64,000 nucleotides of DNA, taken from NCBI GenBank assembly GCA_032871835.1, contig CM065295.1, forward strand, positions 88,157,819 through 88,221,818, given 5' to 3'. How positions within the stretch are numbered: the stretch's first letter is position 1; every line of letters begins with the position of its first letter. The translations under genes were made by a program, and so were the position numbers. Source of the DNA: Dipteronia dyeriana (lineage: Eukaryota; Streptophyta; Magnoliopsida; Sapindales; Sapindaceae). The notes beneath the pieces were generated by a model. It was not told the origin of the DNA. It was given only the letters and a program-made list of their open reading frames with translations, and did not search any database. Positions 10,904 through 20,487 of the stretch are shown here, piece after piece.

Positions 10904-10972
10904 ATTTTATATTATCTTGCTCCGTTTTGGTATCAGAGCCTTGAGGCTTGTTGAAGAAGAACAGTAGTTAAT
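10801..10972 (+). repeat. Terminal direct repeat of the caulimovirid (left copy)
   Basis: This matches 18818-18972 closely (gacactggtagaacaa, tgtatctgtgttgtttctg, ttttggtatcagagccttgaggcttgttga). It arises from a permuted, more-than-unit-length genome copy. Confidence 0.85.
10928..10939 (+). promoter_or_regulatory. Caulimovirid primer binding site (tRNA-Met)
   Basis: TGGTATCAGAGC is complementary to the 3' end of initiator tRNA-Met, the usual minus-strand primer of Caulimoviridae. The second copy is at 18947-18958. Confidence 0.92.
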
Positions 10973-11098
10973 TATTCTAGGTGCAAAAGTCAGTAGGTCT
11001 AAGGGTGTTTGCCGTTTGCTAGAGTGATATAGGCTGTTGGCCCGCTTGACCAGGCTGTCAGTCAAAACCTAGGATTATTGACTATTTTATTTTTCATC

Positions 11099-12171
11099 AT
11101 GGCTGCAAGTAGTTCGAAACCTGGGATTGAGCCAGACGATATAAATAGTTGCACCGGACAATTTGTTGCTAATTTTGAGACAAAATGGGATGACAAAGAT
11201 CTGATTAATTGGCAATTGCCTAATATACAACAAAACAGTATATATAAGAAAAAATTATTAGATTTCAGAACTTTGTTAGGACAAAAGACAAAAGAAATTA
11301 ATGTAAAATTCCAGAACAATACTTTTTCGACAAATCTTTTAAACAAGAAAAGTCTGACTCATTACAACAAAATCGGTTTTAATGACCTACATATTGAAAG
11401 TGTCCAAATAGGTATAAAACCACTTTCTAAAATTGGCTAGACAATTCTTTATTAATTGTTTTGAGAGACAAGAGGATCACTGACTATAAGGAATGGATTT
11501 TAGGAATGGCTGAAACTTCTTTGACTTATCCTATTTATTTTCAAGTCTATCCAAATTTTACTATAGCCTTGAATACTGATGAGCATAAAGAAAAATGTTT
11601 AGTTATTGATATTCAAACTCATAATTATAATTTTTTTGAAAAATCAAGCCCCTATAAACTGGTTTACAGAGTTCATTATCGGGTCTTAACCTCTGGCCTT
11701 ATCCCCAGTTACATACCCCCTTCTATACCAGCAGGCCAGACTATATGCTTCAATGCATCTCCTTCTGTAAATGTTATTGTTCCTGTTCCAGTCAAATGGG
11801 AAAACATTAAGTTCCCAGATGATTGGGTCAAAGAAAAAGTTGACCAACCTACGTATAAACCACCTATGAGAAACCTTCATGATTGTGTGATAGAACAGGA
11901 TGGAACCCTTAGAATATCTTTCAGGAGGGGTCTATCTCTCAGAGACAACGACAATGACCATTCTATATCCCTAAATGACTTCCAATCAGCCAGAAATTCA
12001 CTCTCCAGTTTATCCAGACAAAACATAGCAAGACAAATACCCAGTCTAGCCCCCAGACAACCCAGACAAATAAGTAACCTCTCACCTAATACAGGCACAA
12101 ATTACCACTTGGACGAAGAATCCAGTGAACCCGTAAACCTAATACATCGCAGGAGAAGGCCCAGGCCCTAA
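11099..12171 (+). pseudogene. Caulimovirid polyprotein N-terminal part: 30K movement-protein domain
   Basis: The first ATG of the viral ORF is 11099 (MAASSSKPGIEPDD). The frame stops at 11438, and the related text resumes one frame over (SLLIVLRDKRITDYKEW), so an indel lies near 11435. The section 11490-11900 carries the movement-protein core: CLVIDIQTHNYNFFE, YKLVYRVHYRVLTSG and a following GQTICFNASPSVNV. Proteins of this family move virus between cells through plasmodesmata. The C-terminal tail is Arg/Ser-rich (RQPRQISNLSP, RRRRPRP) and ends at a TAA (12169), beyond which similar low-complexity sequence continues with further stops. Identification as movement protein is by pattern, not alignment. 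Confidence 0.75.
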
Positions 12172-12352
12172 GAAAATCCTACACATGTGACATATGTCCA
12201 AAAAACCCCGGAGCAGGTGACCCAACCAATCCATTCATATGACCAAGGCCAGACCTCACCAACTCCTTCTTAAGTCCTGACATAAATATCAGACCCTGAA
12301 CCCCCTGTTAGAACCATTAGTGTTATAAGCCGTAACAATTTTGACTTCTTAA

Positions 12353-13345
12353 TTGTTGACTACCATTCCCCCCCATAATCAGCCTTTAAGAGAAAAATTT
12401 GAGAAAAACTACTCAGAAAATAAGAGGAATCAATTTCGTAAAAGATGGATAGAGAACATTAATAATCTAGATCAAAATATTCCTTTCTTTGAATGGTATA
12501 AAAATAGAAAAAACTTTGAACAAAGTTGTTATGTTATCGACCGACAAAAACTTAGAACATACAAAACTAAAAGAGGAGAAGAAAACCAATTACACCCCCC
12601 TCCAAGAGAATTTGAAATTGACATGCCTAATGAGGACACGACAAAATGTACGCCTTTTGTTCTTTTTGATGAACCTATGTCACACACTACACTAGCTTCT
12701 TCACACTAAATTGGGGTTGTTATGAGACAAGGCAACTACACTAATTTCTTCCTTAACTCCATTGGAGAACAATTAGAGAAAATTGACCTTAATCTTTCTC
12801 AGACCAATACCTCACCTACTAAGGAAATCACACCCCCACAAGTCTTTGTTCCTTATGAAACTTCAACCTCCTATTCTAGGGGAAAAGAGAAAATCATTAA
12901 ATCTGAACCCCTAATATTTCCTTACCACACTGGAATAGAAAAATATTTTGTTATCCTAGTTGATGAAACAGAACTTCTTAAAGCCTTAGAAGAAAGATTA
13001 GGAAGACTACCAGGTGTTCATATTCCTAACATCCAAACTATTGAAAAAACTGTCAATGACTCTTCAGATGAAGAAAATGAGATCCCAAATTTCCAAGATT
13101 ACATTCAAAGAATTACTACCAACGATAAAACTGACAGTTATAATAAAACTAGATACTACCACAATACTAAACCTTATTACCCAAAACCTACTCCTCCTGA
13201 CCTACAATACGAAGAAATCGTCCCATACAGAGCTTACACTGGTAATGCTTGTTATCAACTCAATATTGACGGACTGTCAGAGTATCAAATCATTACTGTT
13301 CTTAGACATATGCACACCATTGGTTATATTTATATTAAAAAATAA
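12353..13345 (+). pseudogene. Caulimovirid polyprotein middle section, two open pieces
   Basis: Two segments in the same frame, 12353-12709 and 12722-13345, are separated by a stop at 12707. The first is basic (KRNQFRKRWIENINNLDQ, PFFEWYKNRKN) and ends in FVLFDEPMSHTTLASSH. The second has EKIDLNLSQTNTSPT, an acidic stretch NDSSDEENEIPNF, and ends LRHMHTIGYIYIKK. Neither has a catalytic motif. By position they link movement protein to capsid. The frame of the first piece opens without an early ATG upstream of 12353. Confidence 0.6.
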
Positions 13346-13348
13346 AAC

Positions 13349-14540
13349 ATGACTCATTTTGATACTGTGACATCTTTAACAACTGGCTTTGAAGGCCAAC
13401 TGTTTGGTTGGTGGACCCACACGCTTAATGCACTTGCTAAAAGGTCTATTATAGGACACACCAAAACTATAACAACTACTACTCCTGTCCAGACAACTAA
13501 CCCATCAACATTTGAATCAACTTCTACACAAACACAAACGACCACCACCACTTCAGAACCAGATGGCATAGATGTTTTATGTTACACCATATTGATGCAT
13601 TTTGTAGGAAATCCTAACATAAACCAAGGAAAAGAGTTTTAAAAAATCCAAAATCTTAAATGCTAGAAACTCAGTGATTTTAAATGGTACAAAGACATTT
13701 TCTTAACAAGAGTTTTACAAAGACCTGACAACGCAAATTCCTATTGGAAAGAAAATTTTATTTAAGGTCTTCCAAAACTATTTTCCAACAAAGTCAGAGA
13801 TGAGATGGTTAGACAAATGGGATGGTCTGAGACCTAAACACATGGACTTATGGTGAAATAATTGCGGCTATTAACACTGTTGCACTTCAACTTTGTAATG
13901 ACCTTAGACTTAAAAGTCAGCTCAAACAACAAAAATTAACAACCAGAAAATAACTAGGATCTTGGTGTGAACAGTTTGGCTTTGACAAACTCCCCACTAC
14001 TAGAAAGAAAGCATCCAATAAAACCTATAAAGGCAAAGGAATCCACCAATACAAGAGAGATAAATATGGCAAGAAAAAATATCATTGGTCGGCTTATATT
14101 CCTGGTAAAACTCCTAACTACTGGCCTCCCAAATCTAAGAAAACTTATTCCAAAGACAAAACCAAGAATTTTAAAAAATCAAACAAATGTTTTAAGTGTG
14201 GCAAGGAAGGACACTATGCTAAGAAATATCCAGACCAAAAGAAGAAAATTAATAGCCTAGAACTAGATGACCAGACTAAAGATAAAATCTTACAAGTTTT
14301 ATACACTGATCAAGATACTTCCTCATCCTCATCATCCACTAATGAAGTCTTAATAATTAATGAATCATCCTCTGAGTCTGACACTTCATCATCCTCTTAT
14401 GGAACTGAACCAGGAACCCAACCTTGCTTTTGCAAAGAGATTAATGTCCTTGACAAACAAGATTATTATTTAATGATTAGCATGATTGATAGTATTGAAG
14501 ATCCTGTACAAAAAGCCCTATTTATCAGACAATTACAATA
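13349..14540 (+). pseudogene. Caulimovirid capsid (gag-like) region with degenerate zinc knuckle
   Basis: It opens with ATG at 13349. The product includes GFEGQLFGWWTHTL, a Thr-rich linker, and DGIDVLCYTILMHFVGNPNI, a signature stretch of plant pararetrovirus capsid precursors. After a TAA at 13640 the homologous text continues across several frames (LSDFKWYKDIFLTRVL). The zinc knuckle at about 14185-14240 reads CFKCGKEGHYAKKY, so the last Cys of the CCHC motif is Tyr. An acidic Ser-rich tail (DTSSSSSSTNE) follows. At least three stops interrupt the region, so no intact capsid can be made. Confidence 0.75.
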
Positions 14541-14640
14541 AAAGATTACTAACGAGCCAACCTCCAGTAACAACACCCCCTTTAATGAAACTAAACCTTT
14601 CAAAAATGCCCCTTTTGAAACTCCTGATTTTGAACAAAAT

Positions 14641-15471
14641 GTGTTGGGAAAATTTCAAGCTAAATCTAGAAAAGTAACCATTTCTGATTTACAAAAAGAG
14701 ATCACAGGCATTAAAGGAGAAATAAAAATATTAAAGACCCAGGTTCAAGATTTACAAGTCAAAAAGAGTTTGGAAAGTCATTTTCCTAAAAACCCATTAG
14801 AAAAACAATCAAGTTTCAACAGTTCTAACGAATCCGACAAAGAACAAGATGACAAAGAACAAAATGATCAAAACCTTTTGAACCAAATTAATGTCATCCA
14901 AGAAGTAAGGATCCAAAAATGGTTTGTTGAAATTGATATCAGGATTGCTTCTAATTATACTATCAGAGCAACTGCCCTTGTTGACACCGGAGCCGATTTA
15001 AATTGCATTGTTGAATCTCTTGTTCCCACTAAATATCTAGATGCAACTACAGAAACCCTTTATGGTGCTAATAAAATTAAACTAGATATCAAATACAAAC
15101 TTACTAATGCCAAAGTTTGCAATGGTGGAGTTTGCTATAATAATGATTTTATTGTTGTCAAAACTCTTTCCCAAAATGTGATTTTGGGATTGCCTTTTTT
15201 ATATTTGATTTCTCCCTTCAAAGTCATTGCCGAAGGAATTGTTACTGAATATTTAGAAAAAGAAATCCTATTTCCTTTTATTTTTCCCGTCCTTGTAAGA
15301 GACTTAAATGTTTTAAGGAATAATAATATTTGTATGGAAACCCCTGAACCTATTAACAACTATATTGCCACCCTTACTAGAAAACAAAATCAACTAAATT
15401 TTCTAAAAGATGATCTAATTTTCCAAAGACAAGAAAACAAGTTAAAGATTCCTTTCTCTAGGAAAAGGTAA
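14641..15471 (+). pseudogene. Caulimovirid aspartic protease region
   Basis: The open stretch starts with a basic and heptad-like segment (LQKEITGIKGEIKILKTQVQ) that may form a coiled coil. After it comes the retropepsin-type protease: ALVDTGADLNCIV around residue 118 has the catalytic DTGA, and VILGLPFLYLISPF has the flap-distal ILG motif. In an intact virus this domain would process the polyprotein. It ends with a stop at 15469, and the RT continues in another frame, so a frameshift separates the two. Leu-Asp-rich end sequence (NQLNFLKDDLIFQRQ) is the usual protease-RT linker. Confidence 0.8.
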
Positions 15472-16880
15472 AAAGTTTTAAAGAAAAACTAGAAAAAGAA
15501 GTTTGTTCTTCCGTACCAAATGCTTTCTGGGATAGAAAGAAACATATTGTTATTCTCTCATATACTAAAGATTTTAATGAAAAGGGAATACCTACCAAAG
15601 CTAGACCTATCCAAATGTCAGCCGATTTAATGGAATATTGCAAAAAGGAAATTCAAGATTTAATTGAGAAAAAATTGATTAGACCTTCCAAGTCTCCTTG
15701 GAGTTGTCCTGCCTTTTATGTCCAAAAAAATGCTGAAATAGAAAGGGGTGTCCCTAGACTGGTTATAAATTATAAATCCTTAAATGATGTCTTACAATGG
15801 ATCAGGTATCCCATGTCCAATAAAGCTGACTTATTAAAGAGACTCTATGATTCTATTAATTTTTCAAAATTTGATATGAAATCTGGTTTCTGGCAAATCC
15901 AGATCGCTGAACAAGATCGTTATAAAATAGCTTTTACAGTTCCTTTTGGACAATATGAATGGAATGTTATGTCTTTTGGCCTAAAAAATGCTCCTAGTGA
16001 ATTTCAGTGTATTATGAACAATATTTTTAATTCCTCCTCTGAGTTTTCAATTGTTTACATTGATGATGTTCTAATCTTTTCAAAAAATATTGACCAACAC
16101 TGGAAACATTTGGAAATATTCTTTAAAACTGTCAAGCATCAAGGGTTAGTTATTTCAGCTCCAAAAATAAACCTCTTTTAGACCAATATCAGATTTTTAG
16201 GCCACAACATTAAAAGAGAAACAATTGTTCCTATCCAAAGAAGCTCAGAATTTACTGACAAATTTCATGATGAAATAAAAGATAAGAAACAATTACAAAG
16301 GTTTTTAGGATGCCTAAATTACATTTCAAGTTTTTATAAAGAACTTAGTATCATTTGTAAATTTATTTTCCAAAGACTAAAGACAAATCCTCCTCCTTGA
16401 ACGGAAAACCACACTAAAGCAGTCCAACATGTAAAAAACTATGTTAAAAAACTTCCTTGCATGACTATTTACCATCCTACTGCCCCCAAAACCGTCGAAA
16501 CTGATGCTTCAGAAATTGGATTTGGAGGTATTTTGAAACAAACTATAGAAGGTAAGGAATGTTTGGTTAGGTATGTTTCAGGATCCTGGAATGATACCCA
16601 ACAGAAATATTCAACTGTTAAAAAGGAAATTTTAGCTATTGTTTTGACAATTCAAAAATTGCAAGATGATTTATTTTACCAGAAATTTGTTTTAAGAGTC
16701 GATTGTCAATCGGTAAAATTTATTTTAAAGAAAGATGTGAAAAATCTTGCATCTAAACAAATTTTTGCTAGATGGCAAGCCCTGTTATCTGCCTTTGATT
16801 TTGATATTGAATATATTAAAGAGTCAGACAATAGTCTCCCAGATTTTCTGACCAGAGAATTTTTACAGGGTGACAAATGA
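15472..16880 (+). pseudogene. Caulimovirid reverse transcriptase and RNase H region
   Basis: RT text starts just after 15472 (FWDRKKHIVILSYT). It includes IRPSKSPWSCPAFYV, PRLVINYKSLND, FSKFDMKSGFWQIQ, PFGQYEWNVMSFGLKNAPSE and the catalytic YIDDVLIFS at about 16060. TAG at 16179 cuts it before IRFLGHNIKRE. A second stop (TGA) falls near 16398 before the RNase H. RNase H begins with the first catalytic Asp in ETDASEIGFGGIL. It continues KYSTVKKEILAIVLTIQ (Glu) and LRVDCQSVKFILKK (Asp), and ends SDNSLPDFLTREFL. The RT-RNase H order without integrase is the Caulimoviridae arrangement. Both stops lie in the same frame, so damage here is modest compared with the capsid region. Confidence 0.88.
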
Positions 16881-17318
16881 CAAGCCCTAACAGGGGACGT
16901 GGCGGCCGAAGCCCTGGTGGCAGAGGCTCCACAAGACCAGACTTATCATTAACTTATCATTAACTTATCATTCCTCCCCTAGAGGAAGCCACAAAGACAA
17001 GTATGTCATCTCATTAATATCTCAGCCCAGATCACCTCATACTCTACCTATTCAATTCCCCCAATTACCTAGTGGGCCTTCTTCCAACAGAAGCCCAAGC
17101 CAGAGCCCAATACACACGACAAACACCTTTTTCACCTTTAGCCATTGACAGCAGTTCATTCAAGACTGTAGCATAATCCAAAATAAGCCCACACTCAAAT
17201 AGACAAGAGAAAATGCTAGCCCAAAACCTGAACCAATGCCCACAACCAGCTTTGCCAAAGATCAATCAACCGAATTATTCCTATATCAATAAACCTTTCT
17301 TTGATAGGTTTTTTTGCT
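16881..17318 (+). other. Viral inter-ORF region
   Basis: An ATG at 16877 overlaps the RNase H stop (ATGA) and would give a 28-residue RGG-rich peptide (PNRGRGGRSPGGRGS). An 11-bp unit, acttatcatta, is repeated three times at about 16939-16970. No other feature is supported. Confidence 0.45.
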
Positions 17319-18293
17319 ATGGAACAAAAAATTTTGCAAGACCAGTATTTTAGGGAACCTAAAAAACTTACGGATGATATTATCAACCCAAAGTTTGGAA
17401 GGATCCCAGAAAACTTATCAAAAAGACATATATTTTATGAATTCATCCTAGTAGACACAGACTCTATTTTTATATCCGATGTTTTTGACAAGATTGACAA
17501 AGAAAAACTTATTTTTAGAAAAATAAAAATTTACAAAATTATCACCCTCGAGCAGTGGGGAGGTGATCCAAACTCCACAAGAAATTTTAGCAGCATTTTC
17601 CATGTCTCAGATTTTTCTTACTGGGATTATATGGAAGCTTGGACCAAATTTCTATACGGACAAAACCCAAGAAATTCCCTTTCTTGGTTTATTTATTTTG
17701 ACAAAAATTACAAAATCGACCTGCCAATTTGGTTTATTGAATGGTGGGATAAATTTAGACTCATTATTGAATTTCTCCCTGCCCAAGTTAAGGAAGGATA
17801 TTCCTTTTGGATTTCCAACCTTGACAAACCAGACGATTGGGACATTTGTCCAGACTTATTCCTATTTTTTGTCCAGTTCAATTTAACATGGATCATTATG
17901 CTCGAATATGCGATACAAGACAAAGTTGTAGGACATGTCAAAATCCCTTATTTTGGGAGACAAATCAAGATCAAATGGTGTAGCGGGATGAACCTTACCA
18001 ATCATGGAAAAGATAGAGTTTCTAAATGGTTTGGCGACAATCCATCTCTCTGCAAGGAAATTTCAGACCAGTCAGAATTCCTTATGACAAACTCCCAGAA
18101 CCAGGCTAAAATTGCTGCTGCAACTACTCCTGATGAATTAATGAAAACAGCAGAAGAAATGAAAAATTCCATGGCCAGCATGACGCAGGCTGGTACTGAT
18201 TCAGACAAGAGCAATAAAAACAAAGATGATGACTCAGACAATTATGCTTATGACAACGAATACCCAATTAATTTTTTTGGTCATGATCCATGA
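17319..18293 (+). CDS. Caulimovirid ORF2, unknown function, intact
   Basis: The ATG at 17319 (MEQKILQDQYFREPKK) gives about 324 residues. The longer frame to 17301 begins with TTG. Features seen: TLEQWGGDPNST, then YWDYMEAWTKFLYGQN, SLSWFIYFDKNYKIDLP and IWFIEWWDKFRLI, a Trp-rich block typical of the protein that follows the polyprotein in many plant endogenous pararetroviruses. The C-terminal 70 residues are Met/Ala/Lys-rich and then very acidic (SDKSNKNKDDDSDNY). There is no catalytic motif. It is uninterrupted while the polyprotein is heavily broken. Function is unknown in the family, and no host role can be claimed. Confidence 0.75.
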   Translation: MEQKILQDQYFREPKKLTDDIINPKFGRIPENLSKRHIFYEFILVDTDSIFISDVFDKIDKEKLIFRKIKIYKIITLEQWGGDPNSTRNFSSIFHVSDFSYWDYMEAWTKFLYGQNPRNSLSWFIYFDKNYKIDLPIWFIEWWDKFRLIIEFLPAQVKEGYSFWISNLDKPDDWDICPDLFLFFVQFNLTWIIMLEYAIQDKVVGHVKIPYFGRQIKIKWCSGMNLTNHGKDRVSKWFGDNPSLCKEISDQSEFLMTNSQNQAKIAAATTPDELMKTAEEMKNSMASMTQAGTDSDKSNKNKDDDSDNYAYDNEYPINFFGHDP

Positions 18294-18790
18294 TACCTTT
18301 CGGTGAAAAAGCAGATTCCCCGACAAAGCAAAAAGAAGAAACTTTAAGTAAAGCTAAAGCATCTGACAAAGCAAAAGCAAAAGCAAAAGCAAAAGATAGG
18401 ATCTCCATCATTAAAGCAACCGACAATCCAAAGCAACCGGCAACCTTATCTGCCACCTGTTAACTTAACCAGGGTTTGGATCAAACCATGGTCAATATTT
18501 CTATCTATATATTAAGGCTAAGGCATTTGTTGAAACCAAGTTCAGTTTTATCATTTCGTAGTTTTCTCTGAAAGCTTTCTATAAGCTTCACTATTTCCTC
18601 TTCTTTCTCATTGTAAATTGTTGAACTCATAAATAAAGTTTGTGATAATTTTAAGAATTATCTTTGAGAATCAATCTTTGCTTCAGACCTATTTGCTTAG
18701 ATCACTGTAAGCAACTATTCCTCTATCTCTATCTTTTATGATTTATTATACTATTCTGGTCTAGTATATCGGCTGGAAACTCAGACTTAT
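18294..18790 (+). promoter_or_regulatory. Viral intergenic/promoter-leader region
   Basis: A TATA-like ctatatatta at about 18506-18515 and an AATAAA at 18632-18637 lie between ORF2 and the primer-site repeat, where caulimovirids place the pregenomic promoter and polyadenylation signal. A short gcaaaa/aagcaaaag repeat is at 18370-18395. Assignments are by position and consensus only. Confidence 0.45.
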
Positions 18791-18817
18791 CCGCTTAATC
18801 AGTTGTATTATACTGAA

Positions 18818-18972
18818 AAGGATAGACACTGGTAGAACAACGCCATGTATTGACCAGTTATTATGTATCTGTGTTGTTTCTGTTATGTTCTTAGAATTGC
18901 TATATATTCTCCTGTGTTTCTTATTTTATATTATCTTGCTCTGTTTTGGTATCAGAGCCTTGAGGCTTGTTG
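18818..18972 (+). repeat. Terminal direct repeat of the caulimovirid (right copy, contains PBS 18947-18958)
   Basis: Same sequence as 10801-10972. The 8,019-base spacing between primer sites gives the genome length of this virus. Confidence 0.88.
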
Positions 18973-18977
18973 ATAAA

Positions 18978-19037
<60 letters not shown>

Positions 19038-19045
19038 TTTATCAA
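18970..19045. repeat. 76-bp palindrome around the right TA tract
   Basis: ttgataaattcat, about 50 bp of AT, then atgaatttatcaa: a near-perfect palindrome exactly at the right virus/Copia junction. Confidence 0.85.
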
Positions 19046-19251
19046 AGGCAGTAAAGAAAATTAACAAATAATTTTCTAACAATGAATTAATTAATGTCAT
19101 TGCATGTCATAAATATATTCATGGATTACTATATGAATCCGAACAAATAATAATTATTAACATACTTCCTCATTATCTTAAGTATATAACAGTGATAATA
19201 TAAGTATGAAAATATTTCAATGTCATCAAAAACCTGAATACATTCAACATT
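19046..19251 (-). other. Copia 5' leader (PBS-proximal part)
   Basis: About 200 bases of leader between the viral insertion and the primer site. No ORF. Confidence 0.6.
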
Positions 19252-19263
19252 GCTCTGATACCA
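19252..19263 (-). promoter_or_regulatory. Copia primer binding site (tRNA-Met)
   Basis: The minus strand reads TGGTATCAGAGC, one base from the 5' LTR end. It fixes the orientation of the Copia element. Confidence 0.92.
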
Positions 19264-19264
19264 A

Positions 19265-19633
19265 TGATGATTCATACTAAATTTAGAAGAAAGTTAGAGA
19301 ATTGTTTACCTTTCTTCGGATCGGAAAAATGAATGTATCACAGGTCGGATAGAGTCACCGATATTGGAACTCTAACTCAATTCACAGTATGTTTTATCTT
19401 TTACTCTGTTTTCTCTGTTTCTCACTGTATTGTATTATACGTAGTAATACTTCACAGACAATTTTTATTTTTTTAACTATTGTATTAACTGCTTGCCTTT
19501 TATAGGCTAACAAGAGCAGTTGATATCTAGTAACTGCTACTGCAGTTATCTGGATACATTGGGTTGGACTTCATGGGCCAATGCCATGGTATTGGGCTTG
19601 GACCCATCTTGGGTGTACCCAATAAAAACCAAC
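19265..19633 (-). repeat. 5' LTR of the Copia element
   Basis: A 369-bp direct copy of 2917-3282, followed by the AAAAG target duplication at 19634-19638. Confidence 0.92.
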
Positions 19634-19638
19634 AAAAA

Positions 19639-20340
19639 GCAATTATTTTAACTTTTTTTTTTATAAATGTTTTTTAGAATAATAAAGTTTTAGTAAATAA
19701 TATATTGAAGAAATTATCTTAAATAAAAGGGGCCCTCTTATTATTCTTTATAAATGATTTTTTAAAAAATAATATTATATAGTCTGGTGGTAAACCCTTT
19801 ACGCATGTACCACTAGGTTGCGGGTTTGAGTCCTTCCTTATATCAAAAAAACTCCGAATTTATGTAATAGTGTAATACTTCAATATATATATGTATGTAT
19901 TAATTGTATAATAATAATTAATAAAGTGATTATTTTATTATAATTATTATTCATTCATTAATTAATTATTTTAAAAATTAAAATTTGTAGTTATTTGGAA
20001 TAAACATTAATTTGGTTTAAAATTATAGTTTCGTTTTTTTTTCTTTTGTTAGCCTTTGCATAGTTTACAAATTCTGCTTTGTAGGGACCTAAACATGACT
20101 TTTGTTGCATTTCCGAATCAGGATTTCTGTGATAGAGATGTCACAAAAAGCCACAGCGCCAAATGTGCTCGCCGAAGGGGATTAGTCAAGATTGATAGGT
20201 ACTCGTAAACCTGGTGTCCGTTTGTAGGGGGAGGAGATGGTGAAGGAAAGCCACAGTTGTCACAACCTTCCTTGACGGGTTCGCTACTGACTTCTACGAC
20301 TTGGCTTCTTAAATCCTTATGGATCGATCATATGAGAGTC
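19639..20340. other. Gene-poor interval with one SINE-like unit
   Basis: No ORF. A tRNA-like A/B box unit occurs at 19781-19833 (listed separately). Sequence around 20040-20330 is less AT-rich (gtgctcgccgaagggg, ccttccttgacgggttc) but non-coding in all frames as far as I can see. Confidence 0.4.
19781..19850 (+). repeat. tRNA-derived SINE-like fragment
   Basis: An A-box-like agtctggtggtaaa is followed 30 bases later by a B-box-like ggtttgagtcc (19823-19833), then an AT-rich tail with short direct repeats. Spacing fits a Pol III type 2 promoter. Confidence 0.5.
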
Positions 20341-20382
20341 CTGGATCTATACAGAGTAAAATGTACTCAATATCTATTCTTA

Positions 20383-20455
20383 ACACAATACATATAGTTC
20401 CATCAATTTTGAAATAAAATTACTAAACATATATATACATTTTTTACTTAAAGTT

Positions 20456-20487
<32 letters not shown>

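Larger units (their letters stand above)
10669..18972 (+). mobile_element. Endogenous caulimovirid (plant pararetrovirus), probably florendovirus-like, defective
   Basis: This insertion contains, in order on the plus strand, a tRNA-Met primer site (10928), a 30K-type movement protein, a capsid region with zinc knuckle, an aspartic protease, RT with YIDDVL, RNase H, and a second ORF of unknown function. No integrase is present. The primer-site region recurs at 18947, exactly 8,019 bases on, so slightly more than one circular genome is present. That size fits Caulimoviridae. The two-ORF arrangement and the downstream ORF type resemble florendoviruses, though genus assignment needs phylogeny. 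The polyprotein is split by at least five stops or frameshifts, so this copy is a fossil. It lies within the leader of a Copia element. Confidence 0.85.
2917..19633 (-). mobile_element. Complete Ty1/Copia LTR retrotransposon interrupted by a viral insertion
   Basis: Two direct LTRs (2917-3282 and 19265-19633) are about 95% alike by eye, begin TG and end CA on the minus strand, and are bracketed by the same 5-bp target duplication, AAAAG (2912-2916 and 19634-19638). The primer site complementary to tRNA-Met lies at 19252-19263 next to the 5' LTR, and a purine tract (read on the minus strand) adjoins the 3' LTR at 3283. Minus-strand order is 5' LTR, PBS, leader, an extra ORF (9569-8748), gag, protease, integrase, RT, RNase H, 3' LTR. 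Integrase before RT defines Copia. Without the caulimovirid (10669-18972) the element would be about 8.4 kb. Frameshifts and stops in gag and pol make it non-autonomous now. LTR divergence suggests an insertion that is not recent. Confidence 0.9.

Noticed and set aside
10566..10967. 133-codon ORF across the viral palindrome, and its minus-strand counterpart
   Set aside because: Both are produced by the same inverted non-coding terminal repeat plus a TA tract. The two proteins mirror each other.
10669..18972. Interpretation of the viral insert as a Ty3/Gypsy retrotransposon
   Set aside because: No integrase, a movement-protein-like domain first, no true LTRs, and an ORF2 typical of endogenous pararetroviruses.
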